64,000 nucleotides of DNA from Streptomyces lasiicapitis (GTDB lineage: Bacteria; Actinomycetota; Actinomycetes; Streptomycetales; Streptomycetaceae): assembly GCF_014646335.1 (NCBI RefSeq), contig NZ_BMNG01000003.1:579560-643559 (forward strand), in the 5' to 3' direction. Position numbers and translations under genes: made by a program. The notes under the pieces are model-generated. The model saw only the letters and a program-made list of their open reading frames with translations. It searched no databases and was not told where the DNA came from. Position 1 is the stretch's first letter, and each line of letters starts with the position of its first letter. This document shows positions 1 through 10,714 of the stretch, in pieces.

Positions 1-1925
1 ACGGCAAGCCGCTGCTGACGTTCGGCCCGAAGGGCGTCGCCACCGCGGGCATGCCGCCGGGGACCGCCGCGCTCACCTTCGACGGCGGGCCCGACCCGGT
101 GTGGACGCCGCGCCTGCTCGACCTGCTGCGCAGGCACCACGCGCGGGCGACCTTCTTCGTCTACGGGAAGGACGCGGCCCGGCACCCGGAGCTGACGCGG
201 CGGATCCTGCACGAGGGCCACGAGATCGGCTCGTACACGTACAGCGGAGGCGACTTCGGCGTCGCGTCGCCGCTGCGCGCGAAGCTGGAACTGTCGCTCA
301 CCCAGAGCGCCCTCGCGGGTGCGGCGGGCGTCAACACGACGCTGCTCCGGCTGCCGCACACCACGGCCGCCGACACGCTCTGCGGCCCCCAGTGGCCGGC
401 CGCGAAGCGCGCGGCGGAGCAGGGGTACCTGGTCGTCGCCTCCGACCGCAAGGCCCGCAAGCCGTGGCGCGGAGTGGTCACGCAGCACAGCCAGACCGAC
501 CTGGGCTACCACGAAGCGGAGGATCTGCTGCGGGACCGCAGGGTGAAGCGGTTCACCACCGTCAGCGGCGGGCTCGGCCGCCCCTCCTTCGTCGCACAGG
601 TCCCCCTCGCCCAGGAGATCAAGGGCGAGGGCCTGATCTGGACGCAGCGGCTCGGGCGCACCTTCCTCACCGTGATGGTGTGGACGCTGACCCTCGCGGG
701 CGTCCTCGGCGTCCTGCGGATGCTCCTGTTCGCGCTGTTCGCCCGGCTCCACGTGCGCAGGTTGCGCCGCTACCGGCCCGGCGCGCCACGCCTTCGCGAG
801 GTGCGGGACCCGGTCACGGTCCTGGTGCCCGCGTACAACGAAGAGGCGGGCATCGCCGCCACCGTCTACTCACTGCTCGCCTCCACCCACCCGCACTTCC
901 AGGTCATCGTCATCGACGACGGCTCGACCGACGCCACCGCCGACATCGCCGAGTCCGTCGCCGACGCCGACCCGCGGGTGACGGTGATCCGGCAGCCCAA
1001 CGGCGGCAAGCCGAGCGCCCTCAACACCGGTCTGGCGCACGCCCGTTACGACATCGTCGTGATGGTCGACGCGGACACCATCTTCGAACCCGAGGCGCTC
1101 GCCCGCCTCGTCCAGCCGCTTGCCCACCCGGCCGTCGGCGCGGTCAGCGGCAACACCAAGGTCGGCAACCGGCGCAGCCTGATGGGCAAATGGCAGCACC
1201 TGGAGTACGTGCTCGGCTTCAACCTCGACCGGCGGATGTTCGAGGTCCTGGAGTGCATGCCGACGGTGCCGGGGGCGATCGGCGCCTTCCGCAGGGACGC
1301 GCTGATGGGCGTCGGCGGCGTCAGCGACGAGACCCTCGCCGAGGACACCGACCTCACGATGGCGCTCTGGCGGGCCGGCTGGCGCGTCGTCTACGAGGAG
1401 TCGGCGGTCGCCTGGACCGAAGTGCCCAGCACCGTGCGGCAGTTGTGGCGGCAGCGCTACCGCTGGTGCTACGGCACCCTCCAGGCGATGTGGAAGCACC
1501 GGCGGGCGGTGGTGGAGGTCGGCCCCGCCGGACGCTTCGGCCGTCGTGTGCTGCTCTACGTCACGCTGTTCCAGATCGTGCTGCCGCTGTGCGCACCGGT
1601 CGTCGACATGTTCGCCCTGTTCGGGGCGCTGTTCCGGGATCCGGTGGAGGCGGCCCTCGTCTGGTTCGGGTTCCTGTCCGTCCAGTTGGTCACCGCCGCG
1701 TACGCGCTGCGGCTCGACCGTGAACGGCTGCGCGTGCTGTGGGTGCTTCCGCTCCAGCAGTTCGTCTACCGGCAGTTGATGTACCTGGTGGTCATCCACT
1801 CCGTGACGACGGCGCTGCTCGGCACCCGGCTGAAGTGGCACAGCATGAAGCGCACCGGGACCGCCGATCCGTATCTGCTGGAAGCGCCGCCCGAAGAGGC
1901 GCGGCAGAGCCTGCAAGGGAGTTGA
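1..1925 (+). CDS. Fused NodB-like / GT2 membrane glycosyltransferase, 5' partial
   Basis: The frame is already open at base 3, so the true start probably lies left of the window; the first ATG is at 51 and residue numbers count from it. Residues about 5-190 look like a NodB polysaccharide deacetylase fold, but the metal-binding motifs are lost: TFDDG has become TFDGG (about 9-13) and the HxxxH region reads GSYTYSGG. Residues about 205-240 form a membrane segment. Residues about 255-480 are a GT2 domain with VPAYNEE, DADT (about 340), EDTD (about 430) and QRYRW (about 468). Two or three membrane helices follow. By family this should be a processive, membrane-bound polysaccharide synthase. I infer that the deacetylase half is catalytically dead and structural or glycan-sensing. 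Confidence 0.85.
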   Translation, partial: GKPLLTFGPKGVATAGMPPGTAALTFDGGPDPVWTPRLLDLLRRHHARATFFVYGKDAARHPELTRRILHEGHEIGSYTYSGGDFGVASPLRAKLELSLTQSALAGAAGVNTTLLRLPHTTAADTLCGPQWPAAKRAAEQGYLVVASDRKARKPWRGVVTQHSQTDLGYHEAEDLLRDRRVKRFTTVSGGLGRPSFVAQVPLAQEIKGEGLIWTQRLGRTFLTVMVWTLTLAGVLGVLRMLLFALFARLHVRRLRRYRPGAPRLREVRDPVTVLVPAYNEEAGIAATVYSLLASTHPHFQVIVIDDGSTDATADIAESVADADPRVTVIRQPNGGKPSALNTGLAHARYDIVVMVDADTIFEPEALARLVQPLAHPAVGAVSGNTKVGNRRSLMGKWQHLEYVLGFNLDRRMFEVLECMPTVPGAIGAFRRDALMGVGGVSDETLAEDTDLTMALWRAGWRVVYEESAVAWTEVPSTVRQLWRQRYRWCYGTLQAMWKHRRAVVEVGPAGRFGRRVLLYVTLFQIVLPLCAPVVDMFALFGALFRDPVEAALVWFGFLSVQLVTAAYALRLDRERLRVLWVLPLQQFVYRQLMYLVVIHSVTTALLGTRLKWHSMKRTGTADPYLLEAPPEEARQSLQGS

Positions 1926-1927
1926 CC

Positions 1928-3103
1928 ATGACGGAACCGGAATCGGCCATGAGAGGACCGGAGTTGGCCATCGCGGCTCCAGACCCGGCCCCTGCCCCGG
2001 CCCCGGACGATTCCGCCGCGCGCGAGCGGTTCGAGCGGTTCACCGAGCGCCCCAGCTCCCGCTACGGACCCCGGCGCGCCCACGCCCGGCAGGCGAAGAA
2101 GAAGCGAAAGCGGCTGTGGCGGGCGGTGCTCGTCCTGCTGGCCGTCGTGGTCGTCGCGGCGGGCGGCGTGTACGGCTGGGCCGAGACCCGGCTCAACCGT
2201 GACGTCGATCTCGGCGCGTACGGCGACCGCCCGCCGCCCGGCGAGGGCACCAACTACCTCATCGTGGGCTCGGACAGCCGCGACGGGCTCTCCGAGGACG
2301 ATGTGAAGGACCTGCGCGCGGGCGGCGGAGGCGGGCGGCGCACCGACTCGATGATGCTGCTGCACACCGGGGCCAACGGCACCAGCATGGTCAGCCTGCC
2401 GCGCGACTCCTGGGTCACCGTGCCCGGCCGCCTCGACACGACGACGGGCAAGACCAAGCGGCCCGAGGGCGACAAGCTGAACGCCGCCTTCTCCTACGGC
2501 GGCCCCGAACTCCTCGTCCACACGGTCGAGAAGAACACCGGGCTGCGCATCGACCACTACGCGGAGATCGGCTTCGCCGGGTTCGTGAACATCGTCGACG
2601 CCATCGGCGGCGTACGCATGTGTCTGGACCGGGACATCAAGGACGAGAAGTCGGGCGCCGACCTGCGCAAGGGCTGCCAGTCCCTGAACGGCAAGCAGGC
2701 GCTCGCCTTCGTCCGTCAGCGGCACCAGGAGCGGGAGGGCGACCTGGGCCGCTCGCGGAACCAGCAGAAGTTCCTGTCGACCCTCGCCCACCAGGCCGCC
2801 CGGCCCGGCACGCTCTTCGACCCGACGGAGATCGGTCCGGCCATGGAGGCCGGCCTCGACACGCTCATCGTCGACAAGGACATGAGCCTGCGCGACCTCG
2901 GCAGGATGTTCCGCGCCGTGCAGGGCGTAGCGGGAGGCAAGGGCAAGCAGATCAATGTGCCCGTGTCCGGTTTCGGTGTTCCCACGCCGAAGGGCAACGT
3001 ACTGAAGTGGGATGCGAAGCGGTCGGCCCGGCTCTTCGACGACCTGCGGCACGACCGGCCGGTGACGGAGACGGGGAAGTCCCGTCGTGCGCACGGTCGT
3101 TGA
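1928..3103 (+). CDS. LytR-CpsA-Psr (LCP) family glycopolymer ligase
   Basis: 391 aa. The ATG at 1928 follows AAGGGAG and lies 2 bases after the previous stop, so the genes are coupled. A basic N-terminal tail precedes one membrane helix (around residues 60-82) and an extracellular LCP domain. Visible LCP features are NYLIVGSDSRDG, RTDSMMLLHT, SLPRDSW, the AFSYGGPELLV stretch, the Asp in VNIVDAIGGV, and ALAFVRQRH with the later RSRNQQKFL. LCP proteins move lipid-linked glycopolymers onto peptidoglycan or cell-wall glycan at the outer membrane face. Next to an exopolysaccharide locus the likely job is anchoring or release of that polymer. A conserved Asp and several Arg of the pyrophosphate pocket are present. 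Confidence 0.93.
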   Translation: MTEPESAMRGPELAIAAPDPAPAPAPDDSAARERFERFTERPSSRYGPRRAHARQAKKKRKRLWRAVLVLLAVVVVAAGGVYGWAETRLNRDVDLGAYGDRPPPGEGTNYLIVGSDSRDGLSEDDVKDLRAGGGGGRRTDSMMLLHTGANGTSMVSLPRDSWVTVPGRLDTTTGKTKRPEGDKLNAAFSYGGPELLVHTVEKNTGLRIDHYAEIGFAGFVNIVDAIGGVRMCLDRDIKDEKSGADLRKGCQSLNGKQALAFVRQRHQEREGDLGRSRNQQKFLSTLAHQAARPGTLFDPTEIGPAMEAGLDTLIVDKDMSLRDLGRMFRAVQGVAGGKGKQINVPVSGFGVPTPKGNVLKWDAKRSARLFDDLRHDRPVTETGKSRRAHGR

Positions 3104-3637
3104 AAGCCGTGCGACCGTCGAATTCGAGGGCCGTGTGCCTGTTCAAGGAGGGAAGTCCGGCGGTAAGCGGAATCTGTCCGGGCCCGGTCGGCGGACCTTC
3201 GCACTCCCATCCGCACAGGTCACACGGCACGCCCTCGGCGTCGAGGCGGCCGTAGGCGGTTACCGGTCGGTTGCGAGGTTCTCAAAGCTTGACCACAAGT
3301 TGCACACATCCCCTCTACACGCTGGCCTCGATGGTCTAGATTGACCGTGCTTCAGCTGGTCGGTCACGAGACGACCATTAATGATCTTTGGGCCCGAGAG
3401 GGGGCCTTGGGTGTGGGGAGCACCCGAGGCAGACGGGTTCTCGCACACCTCGGATGTCTGGCAGGGCGTCAAGTCCGTTGCCGTGAGGGTGGGTTGTTCA
3501 AGCAGCGCTGAAAAGCGCCGGGATGTCATGCGTGGGGGGCGGGTGCCTCCCGAGGGGGAACAGCGCGGCGCGGGGGGCGGGGGTGCCTCCCGGGTGTTGG
3601 GCGAGCACGTCGAACCACTGCAGACCTGGGGGGTCCT
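3104..3637 (+). promoter_or_regulatory. 534-bp leader before the exopolysaccharide operon
   Basis: No credible gene. It lies between the LCP stop and the GTG of the glycosylphosphotransferase and should hold the promoter of the following operon. TTGACC occurs at 3289-3294 and 3341-3346, but no good -10 box stands at a normal distance. A less GC-rich patch lies around 3374-3392. Close to the gene a GC-rich direct repeat (six G, C, G-run, TGCCTCCC) occurs at 3534-3551 and 3572-3591. The length suggests a structured 5' leader, but I could not match it to a riboswitch class. Confidence 0.4.
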
Positions 3638-5116
3638 GTGCAGCAGGGGGAATTAGTCAACCCGTTTCCGTCGGCGCCCGGGCGTCTGACGAACGGGACG
3701 ATCAACCAGCCGGCAATCGACTGGGAGCAGCGCTACCGCCGCTCCGTCATCACCAGCGACACCGTGGCCACCGCCTTCGTGGTGGCGGCGATCGGCGGCT
3801 TCTTCGGGGTCAGGGACGCGGCCAACTGGCATGAGAACTGGGCGTTTCTCGCCTTCGGCACCGAACTCCTGGTGCTCGGCGCGCTCGCGGTGAGCCGGTC
3901 ATGGGCTCCGGCCGTACTCGGCCAGGGAGCCGAGGAATTCCGTCGGCTCGGACGCTCACTGTTCATGGCGGCCGTCGTGCTCGCGCTCGGCGGGATCGCC
4001 CTGACCTCGCGCAACATCAAACTCTGGATCTTCGTCGCGATCCCGGCGATCGCGCTCGTCACCATGACCGCGCGCTATCTGCTGCGCCTGTGGCTGCACA
4101 AACAGCGCAAGGAAGGCCGGTGCCTGAGACCGGTGCTCGCCGCCGGGAGCACCGCCACCTTGCGCGACCTGATCACCCGGGTCCGCAGGTACCCGCACCT
4201 GGGCTGGCATGTGGAGGCGGTGTGCACACCGGACGGTCTCGGGCTCGACGGTGACCACCTCGACGGAGTGCCGGTCGTCGGCCCCCTTTCGGACGTCGCC
4301 AGCCACGTCTGCCGCGACGGCTACCGCGTCGTCGCGGTCACACCGGACCCGCACTGGTCACCGGACCGGCTGCAGCGCCTCGCCTGGAACCTGGAGGGCA
4401 GCGACGCCGAGATGGTCGTGGCACCGGTGCTCATGGAAGTGGCGGGGCCGCGGCTGCACGTCGACGCGGTGCTCGGGATACCGCTCCTGCGGGTCAGCAT
4501 GCCGATCTTCACCGGGGGCCGCCGGGCGGTCAAAGGCGTCGTCGACCGGATGGGCGCGGCGTTCCTGCTGCTGCTGTTCGCACCGCTGATGGTGCTCGTC
4601 GCGCTGCTCGTCCTGCTGGACAGCAGGGGCGGGGCGTTCTACCGCCAGCGCCGGGTCGGCAAGGACGGCCGCGAGTTCACCATCGTCAAGTTCCGCACCA
4701 TGGTCGCCGGTGCCGACGGGGTACGCGCCGAGCTGGCCGACCGCAACGAGGGCGCGGGCCTGCTGTTCAAGCTCCGCAGGGATCCGCGGGTGACCCGGGT
4801 GGGAACGGTGCTTCGCCGGTACTCGCTCGACGAGCTCCCGCAGCTTTTCAACGTACTCACCGGATCGATGTCGCTCGTCGGCCCGCGGCCTCCGCTGCCG
4901 GAGGAGTCCGCCGCCTACGGCCCTGACATCCGGCGGCGGTTGCTGGTCAAGCCGGGGCTCACCGGCCTGTGGCAGATCAGCGGACGCAGCGACCTGCCGT
5001 GGGAGGAGGCGGTCCGTCTCGACCTGCGGTACGTGGAGGACTGGTCGCTCGCCCTGGACACGGTGATCTTGTGGAAGACGCTGCGCGCGGTGCTCCAGGG
5101 CCAGGGGGCCTACTGA
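3638..5116 (+). CDS. Polyprenyl glycosylphosphotransferase (initiating sugar transferase)
   Basis: 492 aa, GTG start. The N-terminal half has about four membrane helices and a nucleotide-binding-like middle part. From about residue 298 a membrane anchor leads into the bacterial sugar-transferase domain, with FYRQRRVGKDGREFTIVKFRTM, a DPRVTRVGTVLRRYSLDELPQ block, the SLVGPRPPLP motif and KPGLTGLWQISGRS. These mark the WcaJ/WbaP-like class, which moves a sugar-1-phosphate from a nucleotide sugar to undecaprenyl phosphate at the inner face of the membrane, the first step of repeat-unit assembly. It opens the long operon that ends with the aminotransferase at 31440. Confidence 0.95.
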   Translation: MQQGELVNPFPSAPGRLTNGTINQPAIDWEQRYRRSVITSDTVATAFVVAAIGGFFGVRDAANWHENWAFLAFGTELLVLGALAVSRSWAPAVLGQGAEEFRRLGRSLFMAAVVLALGGIALTSRNIKLWIFVAIPAIALVTMTARYLLRLWLHKQRKEGRCLRPVLAAGSTATLRDLITRVRRYPHLGWHVEAVCTPDGLGLDGDHLDGVPVVGPLSDVASHVCRDGYRVVAVTPDPHWSPDRLQRLAWNLEGSDAEMVVAPVLMEVAGPRLHVDAVLGIPLLRVSMPIFTGGRRAVKGVVDRMGAAFLLLLFAPLMVLVALLVLLDSRGGAFYRQRRVGKDGREFTIVKFRTMVAGADGVRAELADRNEGAGLLFKLRRDPRVTRVGTVLRRYSLDELPQLFNVLTGSMSLVGPRPPLPEESAAYGPDIRRRLLVKPGLTGLWQISGRSDLPWEEAVRLDLRYVEDWSLALDTVILWKTLRAVLQGQGAY

Positions 5117-5192
5117 TGCGAGGGGGGCGTCGGCTGCCGGCCGGCGCACGGAAGGCAGGCCGCAAGGGCGTGCCCGGGGGGAGGAACGGGAT

Positions 5193-6498
<1,306 letters not shown>

Positions 6499-6509
<11 letters not shown>

Positions 6510-7767
6510 TGCGAAAGGCAGCGACCGGCCGGAACGGCGCGCGCTGATCCTGGTGGAGAACCTGTCGGTGCCCTTCGACCGGCGGGTGTGGCAGGAGTGC
6601 ACGACACTGCGTGACGCGGGCTGGAAGGTGCACGTCATCTGCCCCCGCGGGGAGAAGCGGGACACGGAGCCGGAGGCGGAGATCGACGGGGTGCGGATCC
6701 ACCGCTACCCGCTGCGCGCGGCCACCGGCGGCCCGGCCGGCTACCTGAAGGAGTACGGCACGGCCCTGTGGCACACGTACCGGCTCGCCCGCAAGGTCGG
6801 CCCGGTCCACGTCGTGCACGCCTGCAACCCGCCGGACCTGCTGTTCCTGCCCGCGCGGTGGCTGACGCGGCGCGGCGCGCGGTTCGTCTTCGACCAGCAC
6901 GACCTGGTGCCCGAGCTGTACCTCTCCCGCTTCGACCGCGGCAAGGACCTGCTCTACCGCGCCGTGTGCGCCGTCGAACGGCTGACCTACCAGGCTGCGG
7001 ACATCGTGATCGCCACGAACGAGAGCTACCGGGACGTCGCGGTGAGCCGTGGCGGCAAGAGACCCGAGGACGTCTTCGTGGTGCGCAGCGCGCCCGCGGT
7101 CGAGCGGTTCCAACCGGTGCCGCCCGAGCCGGAGTTGAAGCGCGGCAAGCCCCATCTGCTGTGCTATCTGGGCGTGATGGGGCCGCAGGACGGCGTCGAC
7201 TACGCCCTGCGGGCCCTCGCGAAGCTGCGCGACGAGCTCGGGCGGACAGACTGGCACGCGGTGTTCGTCGGCTCCGGCGACGCCTTCGACGCGATGGTGG
7301 AGCTGTCCCGGGAGCTCGGGCTCTCGGAACAGGTGCAGTTCACCGGGCGCGTTCCGGACGCCGACCTGGTGCGCTACCTGTCCACCGCGGACGTGTGCCT
7401 CTCGCCCGACCCGCGCAATCCGCTCAACGACGTGTCGACCATGAACAAGGTCCTCGAGTACATGGCGATGGGCCGGCCGATCGTCTCGTTCGACCTCCGG
7501 GAGGCGCGCGTCTCCGCCGGTGACGCCGCCGTGTACGCGCCCGCCAACGACGAGGCCGAGTTCGCCCGGCTCGTCGCGCTGCTGCTCGACGACCCGGAGG
7601 AGCGGGCCCGGATGGGCAAGGTCGGCCAGGAGCGGATCAGCGGGCAGCTCTCGTGGCGGAACTCGCAGGAGTCCCTGCTCGCCGCCTACGCCGCCGCCTG
7701 CCGCGGCCGCACCCCGGCGCCGGCGGGCGCCCAGGACCGTACAGGGAAGAAGAGGCAGCGCAGTTGA
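6499..7767 (+). CDS. GT4 family glycosyltransferase
   Basis: 422 aa, probable TTG start at 6499 that overlaps the previous stop by 11 bases; the ATG at 6509 is out of frame. The N-terminal ALILVENLSVPFDRRVWQE and GWKVHVICPRG match the donor-independent half of GT4 enzymes, and the C-terminal half has NDVSTMNKVLEYMAMGRPIVSFD, the acidic donor-binding region. It should add one sugar to the lipid-linked repeat unit in the cytoplasm. The sugar cannot be read from sequence. Confidence 0.9.
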
Positions 7768-9164
7768 GTGAAGAAGCAATACGCCTGGTCACGATCGGGC
7801 GGATCTTCCGCCGGCGTTGGCGGCTTCTCGCCATCGTCGCGGTGACGGGCGCGATTTTTGGGTACGGCGCCTCTCTGCTGTTCCCGCCGAGCTACACGAC
7901 GTCGACTTCCGTACTGCTCGCGGGGCAGTGGGAGGAGCGCGAGCTGCTGACGCAGGCAGAGATCGCGTCCAGCTCGGCGGTCGTCGACCGCGCGGCCGGC
8001 GCGCTCGACTGGAGCGGTGTCAGCGGCAGCGAGCTGCGGGACCAGGTGAGCGCCAAGGCCGCCGACGGGAACATCATCAAGATCTCGGGCACGGCCGAAT
8101 CACCGGAGCGCGCACAGAAGCTCTCCGACCAGGTGGCCAAGCAATTCGTCACCTTCGCCGCGCGGCTCGCGGGCGAGGACACCGACCCCGACGCGGCGTC
8201 GGGGTCAGGGGGGTCGGAGACGCTGCGGGAGAAGGTCGCGCAGACCAACCGCCGCATCACCGACCTGGCCAACGCGGCCGATCCGGGGCAGACCGTGGAG
8301 AGCGTGCAGGCCCGCACCGAGCTGGAGAAGCTGCGCACCTCGCTGCAGGAGGCCATGAAGAAGCTGGACGAGGCCGACCCGGCGTCCAACAAGGCCAACA
8401 TGGTCGTGATGGGTCCCGCGGTCCGGCCGACCGGCGAGGCACCGCCGACGAGGACGCAACTCATCGCCGCGGGGGCGCTGTTGTTCTTCCTGTTCGCGGT
8501 CATCGGCCATCTCGCCGCCGCACGGGCGAGCCGCCGCCTTCGCACCGAGCCGGAGATCGCCGCGGCCCTTGGCTCGGCGCTCCTCGGCAGCGTCGACGTG
8601 CCCGGAGAACGGTCCGCGCACCGGCCGGAAGGCGGTGGCTCGCGGGCCCGGATCCGCAGGATCCTCGGCGTCGACACCCGGTGGGACGTACCGACCCCCC
8701 GGATGTCCGGCGACGAGGCCGACAGACGGGTCCGCTACCAACGGGTGTGCGCCCGCCTCCGGGAGAAGGTGCCGGGCCCGCGACGGCTGCTCGTCGTCGT
8801 ACCGGACGGCGACGAGATCGGCCGCAGGGCCGCCGGGCAGCTCGTCACCGAGGCGAAGAGCGACCCGGGCTCTTCGGGCAGGGGATACCCCGCGCTGCGG
8901 GTGGTGGAGGTCCCGGTGTCCCGGCCGCTGGTGCCGGACCGCGGCACCGAAACCGGTGCCCTGGTCGTGCTCAGCGCGGGCAGTTGGACCGCGGCAGAGC
9001 TCGCCGGGATCGCCGAGGCGTGCGCGGACGCGAGACACGAGGTCGTCGGCATCGTCCTCGCCGGCCAGGTCCGGGCCCGCCCGGCGCGGACCGCCGACCG
9101 GCCCGCGGAGGGCGCCACGCCGACGGTCGCGGTCGGCGCCGACGCCAGGGGAGGTGCAGTGTGA
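7764..9164 (+). CDS. Wzz-like chain-length protein with degenerate C-terminal ATPase-like domain (1)
   Basis: 466 aa; the TTG at 7764 overlaps the upstream TGA as TTGA. A short cytoplasmic N-terminus is followed by a membrane helix near residues 20-40, an extracytoplasmic stretch with helical segments, and a second helix (LIAAGALLFFLFAVIGHL, around 232-250): the two-helix Wzz/Wzc layout. The C-terminal part contains a beta strand LLVVVPDGDEIGRRAAGQL where Wzc-type kinases carry the Walker A loop, but no GKS/T is present and no Tyr cluster ends the protein. I infer a polymer length regulator without kinase activity. Confidence 0.8.
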   Translation: MSEEAIRLVTIGRIFRRRWRLLAIVAVTGAIFGYGASLLFPPSYTTSTSVLLAGQWEERELLTQAEIASSSAVVDRAAGALDWSGVSGSELRDQVSAKAADGNIIKISGTAESPERAQKLSDQVAKQFVTFAARLAGEDTDPDAASGSGGSETLREKVAQTNRRITDLANAADPGQTVESVQARTELEKLRTSLQEAMKKLDEADPASNKANMVVMGPAVRPTGEAPPTRTQLIAAGALLFFLFAVIGHLAAARASRRLRTEPEIAAALGSALLGSVDVPGERSAHRPEGGGSRARIRRILGVDTRWDVPTPRMSGDEADRRVRYQRVCARLREKVPGPRRLLVVVPDGDEIGRRAAGQLVTEAKSDPGSSGRGYPALRVVEVPVSRPLVPDRGTETGALVVLSAGSWTAAELAGIAEACADARHEVVGIVLAGQVRARPARTADRPAEGATPTVAVGADARGGAV

Positions 9165-10711
9165 CTACGGACAAGCCAACGCACAAGACAACGCACAAGA
9201 CGTCCGAGTCCTCGGCCGCCACTCCGCTCTTCGACCTGCACGCGCTGGTGGTGTCGGTGCGCAGACGCCGCCGCCTCTGGGGCGCCCTGGCACTCGTCGG
9301 GCTGCTGCTCGGCGCGGCGTTCGCGGTCCTGATGCCGCCGCCGCCCACCGCGGCGACCAAGGTCCTCGTCGCGCACCAGGAGGACCAGCCGAACGACACC
9401 GGAACGCTGATCCGCACCGACGTGGAGCTGCTGAAGACCACGCGGATCGCCGAACGCGCCCTGCGGACCCTCAAGTCCCCGGAAAAACCCGAGGACTTCA
9501 TGGCGGACTACCGGGGCACCGGCCTGACCAACAACCTGCTGCAGATCGATGTGACAGGTGAGACCGACGCGGACGCGGTGGCCCGGGCCAAGGCGCTGGC
9601 CGACGCCTTCGTCGCCGACCACGTGAAGCGGATGCGGGAAGCCGCGAAGGCCGAGTCCAAGGCCCTGCGCGACCAGCGCGACCGCATGCGGGACGAGCTC
9701 GCCAAGGTCAACGAGGCGATCGGAGGCCGCTCGCCGGAGAGCGACCCGAAGGAGGCGGCGAGCATCGAGTCGCTCTTCGCCCGCCGGGCCGAACTCAACT
9801 CGCGGATCGCCGACTTCGACCAGCGCGCCGAGGAGGCGCGCGTCGGCACGCCCAAGCTCATCGCGGGGACGCAGATCGTGGACGCCCCGCGCGCGGTGAA
9901 GCACTCCCTGCCCAAGGCGGCCGTCACCGACGCCGGGATCGGGTTCGCCCTCGGGCTCGTCCTCGGCCTCGCGGTGGCCGCGGTCGGCGCGGTGGTGGCG
10001 GACCGCCCCGTGCTGCGCCGGGACATCGCGGTGCACCTGGGCGCCTCGGTCATCGCGGAGCTGCGCCGCGCGCGCCGCCTGTCGCTCAGGCTGTGGCGGC
10101 GCCGACGGGACGGCGCGGCACGCGAACGGCTCACCACGACCCTGGCCCGCGTCGTGCGCGGCTCCACGGAACCGGTGTCGCTGCTCGAACTGGGCTGCGC
10201 GCGCGGCACGAGCGAGATCGCCCTGAACGTCGCAAGGGCACTGGCTGCGGAGGGTCCGGTGGTCGTCGTCGACGGTCTGCCGGGGCCGCAGCTCGCCAAC
10301 AGCCGTCGGCAGCCGGGGGACCCGGACGTCGTCAGCGGCGAGCGTGCCGAGTCCGTGCCGCGTCACGTGCGTCGGCTCGGCGTCGGCTCGGTCGCGCCCG
10401 GCACTGCCTGGACCGACCTCCAGTACCTCGGCGGCCAGACCGTCCTGGTCGTGCGTGCCGGGCACGGCAGCGCCGCGTGGCTGCACACCGTGGCGCGGCA
10501 GCTCGCGGACCAGTGCGTTCCGGTGATCGGCGTGGTGCTGATCGACCCCGATCGGCGTGACCGCACCGACGGCACGCTGTGGGACGGGCAGCACATCGCG
10601 CTGCGGGGGCACAGCGAGCGGCTGGCCCGGCAGAACGGAATGGGCCAACTGCCGGCGGAGCGGCCGTCACGGGCCGTACGAGTCCCGGACACCGACCAGG
10701 AGGCGCGGTAA
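9161..10711 (+). CDS. Wzz-like chain-length protein with degenerate P-loop domain (2)
   Basis: 516 aa; the GTG at 9161 overlaps the previous stop. After a Lys/Thr-rich tail comes a Wzz N-terminal motif (LFDLHALVVSVRRRRRLW), helix 1, a periplasm-type domain with a coiled-coil stretch (AKAESKALRDQRDRMRDEL region) and helix 2 (ALGLVLGLAVAAVGAVVA). The C-terminal ATPase-like fold has LLELGCARGTSEIALNVARAL at the Walker A site, so the Lys of GKS/T is missing, and VVVVDGLPG in place of Walker A-prime. It looks like a paralogue or partner of the preceding gene. Both probably form the export and length-control complex. Confidence 0.82.
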   Translation: MTTDKPTHKTTHKTSESSAATPLFDLHALVVSVRRRRRLWGALALVGLLLGAAFAVLMPPPPTAATKVLVAHQEDQPNDTGTLIRTDVELLKTTRIAERALRTLKSPEKPEDFMADYRGTGLTNNLLQIDVTGETDADAVARAKALADAFVADHVKRMREAAKAESKALRDQRDRMRDELAKVNEAIGGRSPESDPKEAASIESLFARRAELNSRIADFDQRAEEARVGTPKLIAGTQIVDAPRAVKHSLPKAAVTDAGIGFALGLVLGLAVAAVGAVVADRPVLRRDIAVHLGASVIAELRRARRLSLRLWRRRRDGAARERLTTTLARVVRGSTEPVSLLELGCARGTSEIALNVARALAAEGPVVVVDGLPGPQLANSRRQPGDPDVVSGERAESVPRHVRRLGVGSVAPGTAWTDLQYLGGQTVLVVRAGHGSAAWLHTVARQLADQCVPVIGVVLIDPDRRDRTDGTLWDGQHIALRGHSERLARQNGMGQLPAERPSRAVRVPDTDQEAR

Positions 10712-10714
10712 GAC

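Noticed and set aside
3104..3637. c-di-AMP (ydaO) or other known riboswitch
   Set aside because: The conserved core sequences could not be found by eye; only GC-rich repeats are visible.
7764..10711. Calling the two Wzz-like proteins tyrosine kinases
   Set aside because: No Walker A Lys-Ser/Thr and no C-terminal Tyr cluster are present in either protein.
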